This document shows positions 45,201 through 52,284 of a stretch of 52,284 nt of DNA, piece after piece (the stretch's first letter is position 1; each line of letters begins with the position of its first letter). The notes beneath the pieces were generated by a model. It was not told where the DNA came from, did not search any database, and saw only the letters and a program-made list of their open reading frames with translations. Source of the DNA: Synechocystis salina LEGE 00031 (GTDB lineage Bacteria > Cyanobacteriota > Cyanobacteriia > Cyanobacteriales > Microcystaceae); assembly GCF_015207985.1 (NCBI RefSeq), contig NZ_JADEVV010000029.1:1-52284 (forward strand), read 5' to 3'. A program made the position numbers and the translations under genes.

Positions 45201-45797
45201 ATGGATTTTCTCGCCTCCGAGTCCTCAGCCCCCATCAATCCCGGCGTTCATGTCAATGTTATGGAAACGTTGGTCTATGAGGAAATTGATAAGCAACTGC
45301 GTTTCTACCCCAAAAATCTGAGAAATTATCTCAATCTAACTGAGGTGGCTACCTATGCCCTCAATCGTTTACCTCCCCTCTATGCTTCCAGTGTTAAGGG
45401 AGTGGAGGAACAAAGGCGGGTGGCGGGACGCCAGTATCGCAGTGAGTTGACTTCCGCTGTTCGTCGGGCGATCGCCGCAGTAGAAAGGGATCCTCTGCGT
45501 AATTCGGAACCAATTGTTTCGGAAATTGAAGTGAACTATCGAGGCGCGGAAAGCACCCTAGGGCAAATTCAAGAGTTACTCAAGCGTTACCATCTGTTGG
45601 AGCCGGTGAACAAAGAGGTCACCTGGGACAACTGTCTGCCCCTCCTACGTCAAGCTTTTTTAAAGTTAACCACCGCCCAGGCCCCGCCGCCACCGGGTAT
45701 TGCTGAGCGAAGAGCAGTTCCGCCGCCACCACCGCCACCGATCAGAACCCCCTCCATGGATGACCGTCAGATTGACCCGAAAAATACCCTCTGGTAG
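45201..45797 (+). CDS. Second ComFB-domain protein
   Basis: The 198-residue protein has a ComFB domain (about 15-110): VNVMETLVYEEIDKQL and TEVATYALNRLPPLYASSVKGVEEQRR, clearly paralogous to the gene at 15141. The second half (about 110-165) is a helical region with ESTLGQIQELLKRYHLL. The C-terminus is Pro-rich (PPPPGIAERRAVPPPPPPP type). The family binds cyclic dinucleotides; whether this copy does is not known. The Pro-rich tail is absent from the other copy and may be a docking segment. It lies between proS and the ntcA operon. Start ATG at 45201. Confidence 0.8.
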   Translation: MDFLASESSAPINPGVHVNVMETLVYEEIDKQLRFYPKNLRNYLNLTEVATYALNRLPPLYASSVKGVEEQRRVAGRQYRSELTSAVRRAIAAVERDPLRNSEPIVSEIEVNYRGAESTLGQIQELLKRYHLLEPVNKEVTWDNCLPLLRQAFLKLTTAQAPPPPGIAERRAVPPPPPPPIRTPSMDDRQIDPKNTLW

Positions 45798-45843
45798 CTA
45801 GTCCGGCTCTTGATCGCAAGGGGATGGTGTCCAGGTTTGCCCA

Positions 45844-47319
45844 TCAGTTTTCAAAGACAATTTCATTGCCCCTCAGGGCAATAATCCTGATTTTTAGCGG
45901 TCCCACCACCGACGTATTTTCAGCGGCGATCGCCCGCACCTCATTGGGGGGATTATCAGATTGGCGACGGAGTTGTTCAATAAAATCAATTAGGGTTTTA
46001 ATGCGTCCATCTTCCACCTGAATGGGTCCCAGAATGCCTTCCCGACGAGCTCGGAATTGGGCGGCAGCGAGGAGATAATCAATCCGTTTTTGGACATCAA
46101 CTTCGCTAAAGTCAGAGGATTCGAGAGAAATGGTGGCAATGGTTTCAGATTCTCGGAAAACTTGACGGTTAGGCACCACGTCGAAAAAGACGCGAATTTC
46201 CCTTTCTTCCTGCACATAGTTCCCCGCCGACAGTACCCGAATAACATATTCCTGCCCTGGTTGCAGTTGGTTTTTAATGCTATCTACCTGGGCTGTGGTC
46301 ACCCGAACAATGGGTTCATCGGGCACTGGCATATTGGGGGTTTTGACCAATTGCAGAGCGGTGCGATTGGCCTGACGTAATAATTGGTCCACCGCAGCAC
46401 TGACAGCTTCGGTGCTTACCACCTTTAGGCCACCAAAGGCCAATAACTGACCCCGCAGAATGGCAATTTGTTGCCCCCGTAATTCTTGGTAATCTTGGTA
46501 ATAACGCTCTAGTTCTTCCACTTCCCTTTGCAGAAAACTGAGTTCCGTTTCTAGCCCCTGTAATTTTTCTTCCCGCACCTGGATGTCATTATCTTTAGCG
46601 GCGATCGCCTGGTCGAGTTGATCAATTTTGGTGTCCCGTTGATTGATTTCCGCCTGTAGTTGTTGGCGCTGGGCTTCCAAAGAAGCAAACCTCTGCTCCA
46701 AAGACTTCACCTGTTCCTGCTGGCGGGCAAGGACTTTCTCCTGTTGAGCAATGCGTTCCTGGCGTTTGGACAATTCCTGGTCCCGCAACTTCACTTGACT
46801 CTGGAGCTCCGTGGCTTCCGCCAATAGGGAGTCCTTTTGTTGATTTAACTCCGCCCTTTCCGCCGACAGATTAGTCACTTCCTGGCGCAAATTTCGGGAT
46901 TGCTGGGATACCCGACGCAACAGTTGCAATGCCCTGGTGTAATTACGGTCTAACTCTCGACTCCGCTCTTGTACTAACTTTTGCTCCTGGCGTACTGCAC
47001 TCAATTCTGATTCAATCTCCTCTTTGGCTTGGCTAGCCTGCTCCAATTCTGCTTTGGCCACCCTCAACTGACCCAAAATATCATCCAGTTGAAATACCCC
47101 TTCCCGCAGGGATTTACTAAAAGTGAACAAAATACCTAGGGTGGAAGCGGAAATTAGGGTACCAGTAATCACTGTCAACACCACTGCCGTTTGTCGGGGT
47201 CGTAGTGTAAACAAGCGTAGGCGAGCTTTCCCCACCTTACTGCCTAAATGATCCCCCAGCGCAGCAATGATCCCGCCCAGGACCAGGACAGAAAGAACCA
47301 GAATATAGGCACTGGTCAT
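45844..47319 (-). CDS. DUF3084 membrane protein with long coiled coil
   Basis: The 491-residue protein has two N-terminal transmembrane segments (about 3-22 and 45-66), a long coiled coil (about 70-290, heavy in Gln, Glu, Leu and Arg) and a C-terminal globular domain (about 295-490) with GLKVVSTEAVSAAVDQLLRQANRTALQ and PLKIRIIALRGNEIVFEN. This is the cyanobacterial DUF3084 family, function unknown. It starts 9 bp after the ntcA stop and is almost certainly cotranscribed with ntcA. Start ATG at 47319. Confidence 0.9.
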   Translation of the reverse strand: MTSAYILVLSVLVLGGIIAALGDHLGSKVGKARLRLFTLRPRQTAVVLTVITGTLISASTLGILFTFSKSLREGVFQLDDILGQLRVAKAELEQASQAKEEIESELSAVRQEQKLVQERSRELDRNYTRALQLLRRVSQQSRNLRQEVTNLSAERAELNQQKDSLLAEATELQSQVKLRDQELSKRQERIAQQEKVLARQQEQVKSLEQRFASLEAQRQQLQAEINQRDTKIDQLDQAIAAKDNDIQVREEKLQGLETELSFLQREVEELERYYQDYQELRGQQIAILRGQLLAFGGLKVVSTEAVSAAVDQLLRQANRTALQLVKTPNMPVPDEPIVRVTTAQVDSIKNQLQPGQEYVIRVLSAGNYVQEEREIRVFFDVVPNRQVFRESETIATISLESSDFSEVDVQKRIDYLLAAAQFRARREGILGPIQVEDGRIKTLIDFIEQLRRQSDNPPNEVRAIAAENTSVVGPLKIRIIALRGNEIVFEN

Positions 47320-47328
47320 AGGGGGTGG

Positions 47329-48006
47329 CTAGGTAAACTGTTGACTGAGAGCAACGGGATTATGCACGGTAATTTTCTTTTTCGTGATGGAGATCATATT
47401 GCCTTCCCGCAAATCCCCCAAGAGCCTGGTCACCGTTACCCTGGTGGAACCAATGGCTTCGGCGATCGCCTGGTGGGATAACTTGAGGTCAATGCGAATG
47501 CCGTCCGGGGCAGGTACACCAAAATCTCTACAGAGGATCAACAAAAAGCTAACCAAACGAGAACCCATGTCCCGGTGGGCTAGGGTTTCAATCATCATTT
47601 CCGTCTGGAGGATGCGGGAAGAAAGGCCCTGCAACATTAACAATGAGAGATCGGGATGCTCCTTGAGAGCCTGTTCCACCTGTTCAATGGGGGCAGACAG
47701 CAACTCCACCGGAGTAAAAGCCACTGCGTGATAAAAACGGTCAGAACGTTGCCCTGTAACTAACGATAATACCCCAAAAACACTGTTCTCCCTCAGCAGA
47801 GCGACGGTGATCTCTTCCCCTGCTTCGTAGACCCGAGATAACTTAACCGCTCCCTTGAGCAAAAAATAAACCCGTTCCGCCGGATCCCCAGGAAAAAAAA
47901 TTGTTTTACTCCGATCAAAAGTTTCCACCACCGGGGGCATCAACTCACTGCCTAAGCGTCGAAACACTGCCGCTAGGGGACGATCTTGGGTTAGGGACTG
48001 ATCCAT
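47329..48006 (-). CDS. ntcA: Global nitrogen regulator NtcA
   Basis: NtcA is a CRP-family activator that senses 2-oxoglutarate and, with PipX, switches on nitrogen-assimilation genes at GTA-N8-TAC sites. The 225-residue protein has the cyclic-nucleotide-like sensor fold (about 25-140; [22 protein letters not shown] and [13 protein letters not shown]) and a helix-turn-helix near 170-195 ([26 protein letters not shown]). Length is typical. Start ATG at 48006. It leads an operon with the DUF3084 gene. Confidence 0.96.
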   Translation of the reverse strand: MDQSLTQDRPLAAVFRRLGSELMPPVVETFDRSKTIFFPGDPAERVYFLLKGAVKLSRVYEAGEEITVALLRENSVFGVLSLVTGQRSDRFYHAVAFTPVELLSAPIEQVEQALKEHPDLSLLMLQGLSSRILQTEMMIETLAHRDMGSRLVSFLLILCRDFGVPAPDGIRIDLKLSHQAIAEAIGSTRVTVTRLLGDLREGNMISITKKKITVHNPVALSQQFT

Positions 48007-48054
48007 GCACGTTCACGGTAATGGGGGCATCAAGGGAAGTGCAAAACCCCATTC

Positions 48055-48071
48055 TGTATCAAGATTATACA
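48055..48071 (-). promoter_or_regulatory. Candidate ntcA promoter -10 box inside an inverted repeat
   Basis: On the minus strand TATAAT (48064-48069) is a perfect -10 box, about 58 bp before the ntcA start. It lies within TGTAT-N7-ATACA (48055-48071). That inverted repeat resembles an NtcA site, but its TGTA and TACA half-sites are 9 bases apart rather than 8, so autoregulation from it is uncertain. Confidence 0.45.
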
Positions 48072-48078
48072 CAATGGA

Positions 48079-48327
48079 TTACATGCGCTCCACACTGCCA
48101 AAGAAAATTGGTTCCACCCGGATGGCAACGATCGCCGAAGGTCGCACCACCATGTACTCGCCTTGAATATTTTTGATCGGCACACTGATAAATTCCTGGG
48201 AGTCGTGCTTGGGCACAACTTCGTTGCTGTACCATTTTTGAAAATCTTGAATGGTCATGAAGCGGACTTCTTCCCGATGGCCATTGGCCAAAAACAGGTG
48301 GATGGCAAATTCGTCGGCTTTTTGCAT
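48079..48327 (-). CDS. Small conserved hypothetical protein upstream of ntcA
   Basis: The 82-residue product (MQKADEFAIHLFLANGHREEV..., then FQKWYSNEVVPKHDSQEFISVPI and YMVVRPSAIVAIRVEPIFFGSV) is well ordered, with beta strands and no signal peptide. It looks like a conserved cyanobacterial small protein; I recognise no domain. It lies 72 bp upstream of ntcA on the same strand. The intervening -10 box suggests that ntcA has its own promoter. Start ATG at 48327. Confidence 0.7.
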   Translation of the reverse strand: MQKADEFAIHLFLANGHREEVRFMTIQDFQKWYSNEVVPKHDSQEFISVPIKNIQGEYMVVRPSAIVAIRVEPIFFGSVERM

Positions 48328-48564
48328 AGTCAGGGTCCCTAATGATCTCGTCTAGATTATCCCCCATTCCGTGGACGGAGCAACGGTGACAAAAGGTCCA
48401 GTCTAGATTGCCTCTGTTGAATTTTAGGTAACAAAAGGTAACGAAGAAAAAAATAACTTTACGTTAGGGGCAATGGCAAAAAAATTGCCTAGAATTAGCT
48501 CAGGTTTCTTGCCTATTGCTCCAGTCCAGCAACTTGGTTGTTCCCGCCCCTTATTAATCCTAAT

Positions 48565-50307
48565 ATGACTTCCATGGTCACCTTCCCCTCAAACCTCCGT
48601 CGTTGGTTGCAGTCCATTTGTTTGGGAACTCTCACGGCGATCGCCGTCCAATTGCCGGGCAAAACCGCAGAAAATATCTTTTTTACCTACGGGCCCATTA
48701 AGTTGACAGTGCGGGTGGAATCCCTGGAACGATTTGTGCAAGATGGCACTGTGGACTCCAATCTCAGCTTTTTATTCAACCTAGTGGGAGCCTCCGAAGA
48801 AAAATTAACCAAATTAAGGGAAATCATGGGGCTCCGGGCAGAGGTGGACCCCGTTGTGCTCAGCAACTTTTTTAACACTAGTCTGGGGGAAGATTCCTTA
48901 GCTCGGGCCGCGTTTATTCTCAATGCGCCTTGGGGAGCTAACTCCAAATATGGCATTCGGGCGGCGATCGTCCAGGCTGCTCAGGATCCCGAGGGGGGAT
49001 TAAGCCTGATCAATTTTATTAGGAAGTATCCCACCGACATTCATTTCCAAGGGGAAGTCGTAGAACAGAGGGCCAGGGCAGCCCAACTGTTAGTCAATGC
49101 GTCCCAACACTTTATCCAGAAAATGATTGCCCTCTCGGAAATTGAAGCCGCTTCAGAAGGGGAGATTGACTTTAGCGTCTTGCCTGACCCCACTGAAATG
49201 GGCCCCTACGGTGTGGCTCCCAAGGAAACCTGGTGGTTAACTGACCAAAGTCGTAACCGTCGTTTTTATGTGGATGTGTACCGTCCCCAACGCTGGAAAC
49301 CGGGTAAAACTCCAGTTTTAGTTTTTTCCCATGGTTTAGCCTCTCGCCCTGAAGATTTCGATGTTGCCGCCGAAAAAATGGCTTCCTATGGTTTTGTAGT
49401 GGCTCTGCCCCAACACCCCGGTAGTGACATTCTCCAGGCCCAGGCTCTGCTCAACCGCACTTCTCGCCAAGGTTACTATCCCACGGAATTTATTGACCGA
49501 CCCAAGGACATCAGTTATGTCATCGATGAGTTGGAACGCCGTAATGCCAGTGAATTTGGCGATCGCCTTAACCTAACGGAAGTGGGGGTGGGTGGCCACT
49601 CCTTTGGTGGTTATGGGGCTTTGGCCGTGGCCGGAGCCACCATTGATTGGGACTTTTTAGAATCGGAGTGTACCATTGGCCAAGGGGTACCGAATACCGC
49701 CCTCCTACTACAGTGCGATGCTTTGACCCTGCCCAGGTCTGACTACGACTTTCGCGATCCCCGGGTAGTAGCGGTGCTAGCGGCTAATCCGGTCAATAGT
49801 GCCCTCTTCGGCGTATCAGGGTTGCATCGGGTAACTGTGCCTGTGCTACTGCTGGGGGGAAGTTATGATCCCGCCACCCCCTTTGTGTTGGAGCAGGCCC
49901 GTTCTTTTCCTCGCCTAGCCAGCCGGGACAAGTACCTAACACTGATGGAGGGGCAAGCTCATGTGGACTTCTCCAAAATTGATGCCAACATCAAAAACGT
50001 AGTGGAATCAGTGGAAGCAGTTAACTTAAACTTGCCCGACCCTAACTTGCTCCATGCCTACGGTTCTGCGGTGATGGTGCCTTTCTTCCAGTTATATGTA
50101 GCCCGGGATGAAAGTTTCCGCCCCCTAGTGGAGAATGGTGCAGCCCACGCAGCCTACCTTAGCCAAGATCAGGAGTTCAAGTTTTATTTGATTAGCCAAA
50201 AATCTGAGGGAGCCTTAATCAAAGAGATTGACCAGTTCCGCCGCACCAATGGCATAATTGCTCCCCCCAATGAGTTCCCCACCCAAACTATTTCTGACAA
50301 TTTTTAA
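48565..50307 (+). CDS. Exported alpha/beta hydrolase with N-terminal DUF1400
   Basis: The 580-residue protein has a signal segment (about 15-36), a DUF1400-like region (about 40-190; FTYGPIKLTVRVESLERFV) typical of exported cyanobacterial hydrolases, and an alpha/beta-hydrolase domain (about 225-510). The hydrolase domain shows LVFSHGLASRPEDFD (oxyanion), GGHSFGGYGA with nucleophile Ser346, and later LLLGGSYDPATPF and GQAHVDFS as candidate Asp and His sites. The substrate is not known; family members are called dienelactone or platelet-activating factor acetylhydrolase-like. ATG at 48565 is chosen over TTG at 48538. Confidence 0.85.
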   Translation: MTSMVTFPSNLRRWLQSICLGTLTAIAVQLPGKTAENIFFTYGPIKLTVRVESLERFVQDGTVDSNLSFLFNLVGASEEKLTKLREIMGLRAEVDPVVLSNFFNTSLGEDSLARAAFILNAPWGANSKYGIRAAIVQAAQDPEGGLSLINFIRKYPTDIHFQGEVVEQRARAAQLLVNASQHFIQKMIALSEIEAASEGEIDFSVLPDPTEMGPYGVAPKETWWLTDQSRNRRFYVDVYRPQRWKPGKTPVLVFSHGLASRPEDFDVAAEKMASYGFVVALPQHPGSDILQAQALLNRTSRQGYYPTEFIDRPKDISYVIDELERRNASEFGDRLNLTEVGVGGHSFGGYGALAVAGATIDWDFLESECTIGQGVPNTALLLQCDALTLPRSDYDFRDPRVVAVLAANPVNSALFGVSGLHRVTVPVLLLGGSYDPATPFVLEQARSFPRLASRDKYLTLMEGQAHVDFSKIDANIKNVVESVEAVNLNLPDPNLLHAYGSAVMVPFFQLYVARDESFRPLVENGAAHAAYLSQDQEFKFYLISQKSEGALIKEIDQFRRTNGIIAPPNEFPTQTISDNF

Positions 50308-51045
50308 GGGGGTGTTTTACCGGTATTAATCTGCTTGGGACAATAGACTGCGATCTTGACTAAGATCATAAATGGCGAATATTTGTCCAATGACGGAAAT
50401 GCTGATGGAAGTCTTGGCCCAATTAGAACTCCTTAGTAATTTTGTGATATCGCTCTTCTATCAGAAAAGAGAAGCTAAAATGGCGATATCAGCGTAGGCA
50501 ATTTCAAAAAAAAGGAGAAATGCCCTATCCCGTCGGCAATGCTATCAGTACAACTTGAATTATGGAATACCCCCTCTAAAATTTTAGAATTTTAAGTCAG
50601 TTATGTGGGACTAGCAACGAGCGTTTAACGATATAAACAACGGGGCCGGCAGAGTTTATCCCCACTGGCACGCTACTGTTGGGATTAGACGGTAGAATAG
50701 ACTGCTGCTGGGGAAAACAGATTGCAGCTGGGGGTATCTATAGAGACCCAGTACGCTCAAGCCATGCCCATGTTGTCAAGTGGATGCTTTAGCCTTGGTC
50801 AGGAAGCGATTATGGCAATTCCAGACTTTTCCGACATCTTCAGACAAGACTCATGTGGTAAAAATTCCTGCCCGGTTATTCCATACCTGGTCTCGTCTAC
50901 TTTGTTATGCTTCCTGAATAGACAAAGTCGAGCCTAGAGCCTGTTGGCAAAGTCTCAGCTTACCCACTAAGGCGACCGCAACTCTGGGGGATTTTTCTCC
51001 AGTTTCCCCCAAAACTTCAGGGCCAGGGGGCTTTTCAAGCAATCT
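50308..51045. other. 738-bp interval without a supported gene; contains one hairpin
   Basis: I see no ORF with recognisable features. The 71-codon frame at 50722 has a TTG start, no ribosome site and no domain. An imperfect hairpin at 50445-50491 is the only clear structure. A GGGGGA/TCCCCC inverted repeat lies near 50985-51012. A non-coding RNA is possible but not shown. Confidence 0.5.
50445..50491. repeat. Hairpin with two stem blocks
   Basis: TGATATCGC at 50445-50453 pairs with GCGATATCA at 50483-50491. Inside, CTCTTCT (50453-50459) can pair with AGAGAAG (50468-50474). There is no T tract, so it is not an intrinsic terminator; it could be an RNA structure after the hydrolase gene or part of a small RNA. 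Confidence 0.5.
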
Positions 51046-51294
51046 CTAAAGCCGACTGCGGAGAATGAATTCATAGTCACCCCCCGGCTCCAATTGATAA
51101 TCACTCCGTTCTAAAAAACGTCCCAGGGGCTCAAAAATGAGCGATCGCCCAAGGGAAGGCTGTACTCGCAATTTGCCCCCCCGAAAATTCCAGTGAAATT
51201 GCCATTCATAGTTCCCGGCCCGTACTTCCCCAGCCAGAAAACCTCCGGGCCAGGAATGGGTAGTCACTCTCAGGTGGGCTTTGGTTTGAGGCAT
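51046..51294 (-). CDS. DUF3146 family protein
   Basis: The 82-residue product matches the cyanobacterial DUF3146 pattern: AHLRVTTHSWPGGFLAGEVRAG, YEWQFHWNFRGGKLRVQPSLGR and EPLGRFLERSDYQLEPGGDYEF. It is beta-rich with no signal peptide. Function unknown. It is divergent from recR and starts at ATG 51294. Confidence 0.8.
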   Translation of the reverse strand: MPQTKAHLRVTTHSWPGGFLAGEVRAGNYEWQFHWNFRGGKLRVQPSLGRSLIFEPLGRFLERSDYQLEPGGDYEFILRSRL

Positions 51295-51500
51295 AGGAAA
51301 TACGGGTGGACAAGGAATGGATAAAGTTCAAACAGGTGGTCTATCTACGCTGAATTAAACATTACCCCGGAAAGTTTTGCCGATAATTGGCGATAGCGTA
51401 GCACAATATATGTGGAAGATGGCCGTCGATTCCATTGCCCATCAGCTCTTGGTTTCTACGGCTATTTACTTGACCCCATTAGTAAAATTTCTCTCGCACC

Positions 51501-51506
51501 AGGAGG
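51501..51506 (+). promoter_or_regulatory. Strong Shine-Dalgarno sequence deciding the recR start
   Basis: AGGAGG lies 10 bp before ATT at 51517. No ATG, GTG or TTG follows it in frame within the conserved N-terminus, so it points to AUU initiation. Confidence 0.55.
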
Positions 51507-51516
51507 TCTTGGCGCC

Positions 51517-52107
51517 ATTTACACTCCTCCCCTAGCCCGTCTCATTGAACAATTGCAACGGCTCCCCAGTGTGGGACCAAAAACGGCCCAACGTCTTGCT
51601 CTCCACCTCCTCAAGCGCCCCGATGCGGAGGTAGAAAACTTAGCCCAAGCCCTCCTCGACGCTAAAAAAAGGGTGGGGCAATGCCAGGTATGCTTCCATT
51701 TATCCGCTGAGCCCGTCTGTGACATTTGTCGCCATCCCCAACGGGATAACAGTGTTATCTGTGTGGTCAGTGATCCCAGGGATGTAATTGCCTTGGAAAA
51801 AACCAGGGAATTTCGGGGCAAGTACCATGTCTTGGGCGGGGTAATTTCCCCCATGGACGGCATTGGCCCGGAGCAGTTGACCATTCAGCCCCTATTACAT
51901 CGGGTTAGTCAGCCGGAAATTGCCGAGGTGATTTTAGCCATTAGTCCCAGCGTGGAAGGGGAAACCACCACTTTGTATCTGGGTAAATTACTGCAACCTT
52001 TTACCAAAGTTACCCGCATTGCCTTTGGTTTACCCATGGGGGGAGATTTGGAATATGCCGATGAGGTTACCCTGGCTCGGGCCCTGGAGGGACGACGGGA
52101 ACTTTAA
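51517..52107 (+). CDS. recR: Recombination protein RecR, probable AUU start
   Basis: RecR works with RecO (and RecF) to load RecA at single-strand gaps. The 196 residues from 51517 give the usual family length: [20 protein letters not shown] with the helix-hairpin-helix ([13 protein letters not shown]), a C4 zinc finger (CQVC and CDIC), a Toprim domain ([17 protein letters not shown] and [16 protein letters not shown]) and a C-terminal region with Walker-B-like features. The frame is open back to GTG 51412, but the extra 35 residues do not resemble RecR. AGGAGG at 51501-51506 supports initiation at ATT 51517, where homologues have [10 protein letters not shown]. Confidence 0.9.
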   Translation: MYTPPLARLIEQLQRLPSVGPKTAQRLALHLLKRPDAEVENLAQALLDAKKRVGQCQVCFHLSAEPVCDICRHPQRDNSVICVVSDPRDVIALEKTREFRGKYHVLGGVISPMDGIGPEQLTIQPLLHRVSQPEIAEVILAISPSVEGETTTLYLGKLLQPFTKVTRIAFGLPMGGDLEYADEVTLARALEGRREL

Positions 52108-52230
52108 TTACTTGCGGATAAATGGCGATCGCTAAAAAAGCGCTGTGAACACAACGCTTAGGAGAATATAGACACTAAATCCAGCTATTAAAGAAGCCGG
52201 TAAAATAAGTTCATCGCGTAACCAGACGGC

Positions 52231-52284
52231 TTACCAAAGACCACGGACGGGCATGGGAGCAGGAGCGGGGGCTACGGGCTGTCT
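52231..52284 (-). CDS. Possible C-terminus of a minus-strand gene cut by the right edge
   Basis: A minus-strand frame is open from the window edge to a TAA at 52231-52233 and reads RQPVAPAPAPMPVRGLW. The Ala/Pro-rich linker followed by a short conserved-looking end suggests a real C-terminus, but 17 residues are too few to identify it. The stretch 52108-52230 shows no other feature. Confidence 0.3.
   Translation of the reverse strand, partial: RQPVAPAPAPMPVRGLW

Noticed and set aside
48428-48441. GTA-N8-TAA upstream of the small gene at 48079, near an NtcA site
   Set aside because: The right half-site is TAA rather than TAC, and the direct GGTAAC repeats explain the pattern better.
50722-50937. 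71-codon + strand frame in the long gap
   Set aside because: TTG start without ribosome site, no recognisable fold; probably chance.

Overview
The window looks like chromosome of a unicellular cyanobacterium of the genus Synechocystis, close to strain PCC 6803. The palindrome GGCGATCGCC (the cyanobacterial HIP1 repeat) recurs through most genes. The gene set is cyanobacterial: NtcA, the NDH-1 maturation factor CRR6, DUF928, DUF3084 and DUF3146 proteins, a short Hfq, HhoB protease and a cyanobacteriochrome-like kinase. Identifications rest on recognising motifs and family members by eye; no database search was run.

Layout. 1-1170 is accessory DNA: the 3' end of an IS630-type insertion sequence, an HNH-nuclease gene with no start codon directly beyond it, and a 166-bp MITE-like element with perfect 14-bp terminal inverted repeats. 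1184-7489 holds an N-acylglucosamine 2-epimerase-type enzyme, a secreted TPR protein, argJ, a conserved hypothetical gene and der. 7671-11028 encodes a predicted outer-membrane barrel protein and a small diheme cytochrome c. 11103-18411 is a signalling and competence region: PIN-TRAM protein, ribbon-helix-helix protein, GAF histidine kinase, M48 protease, a ComFB-type cyclic-dinucleotide receptor, hfq, and a hybrid kinase whose GAF domain carries both cysteine positions of a DXCF-type cyanobacteriochrome. 18603-23686 has a free-standing CobN N-terminal fragment followed by exported DUF928, CHAT-TPR and FecR-like proteins. A tRNA-Pro(GGG) lies at 23751-23824.

23904-31405 holds DUF429, alpha-E and Uma2 proteins, then lpd-crr6, a HEAT-repeat protein, a UbiX-like flavin prenyltransferase, a zinc-binding small protein and a universal stress protein. 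31481-38254 holds three consecutive FHA-(PAS)-GGDEF-EAL proteins, all with degenerate GGDEF and largely intact EAL domains, followed by typA and an aldo/keto reductase. 41232-52107 carries hhoB, a small exported protein, proS, a second ComFB-domain gene, ntcA with DUF3084 in a tight operon, an alpha/beta hydrolase, a DUF3146 gene and recR, which appears to start at an AUU codon. A minus-strand C-terminus may enter at the right edge.

Themes. Cyclic dinucleotide signalling recurs: two ComFB receptors and three FHA-EAL proteins lie within 33 kb, and Hfq (a competence and motility factor in PCC 6803) and a light-sensor-like kinase sit beside the first ComFB gene. The least described part is the exported CHAT-TPR / FecR / DUF928 group, which may be a cell-envelope caspase-like system.
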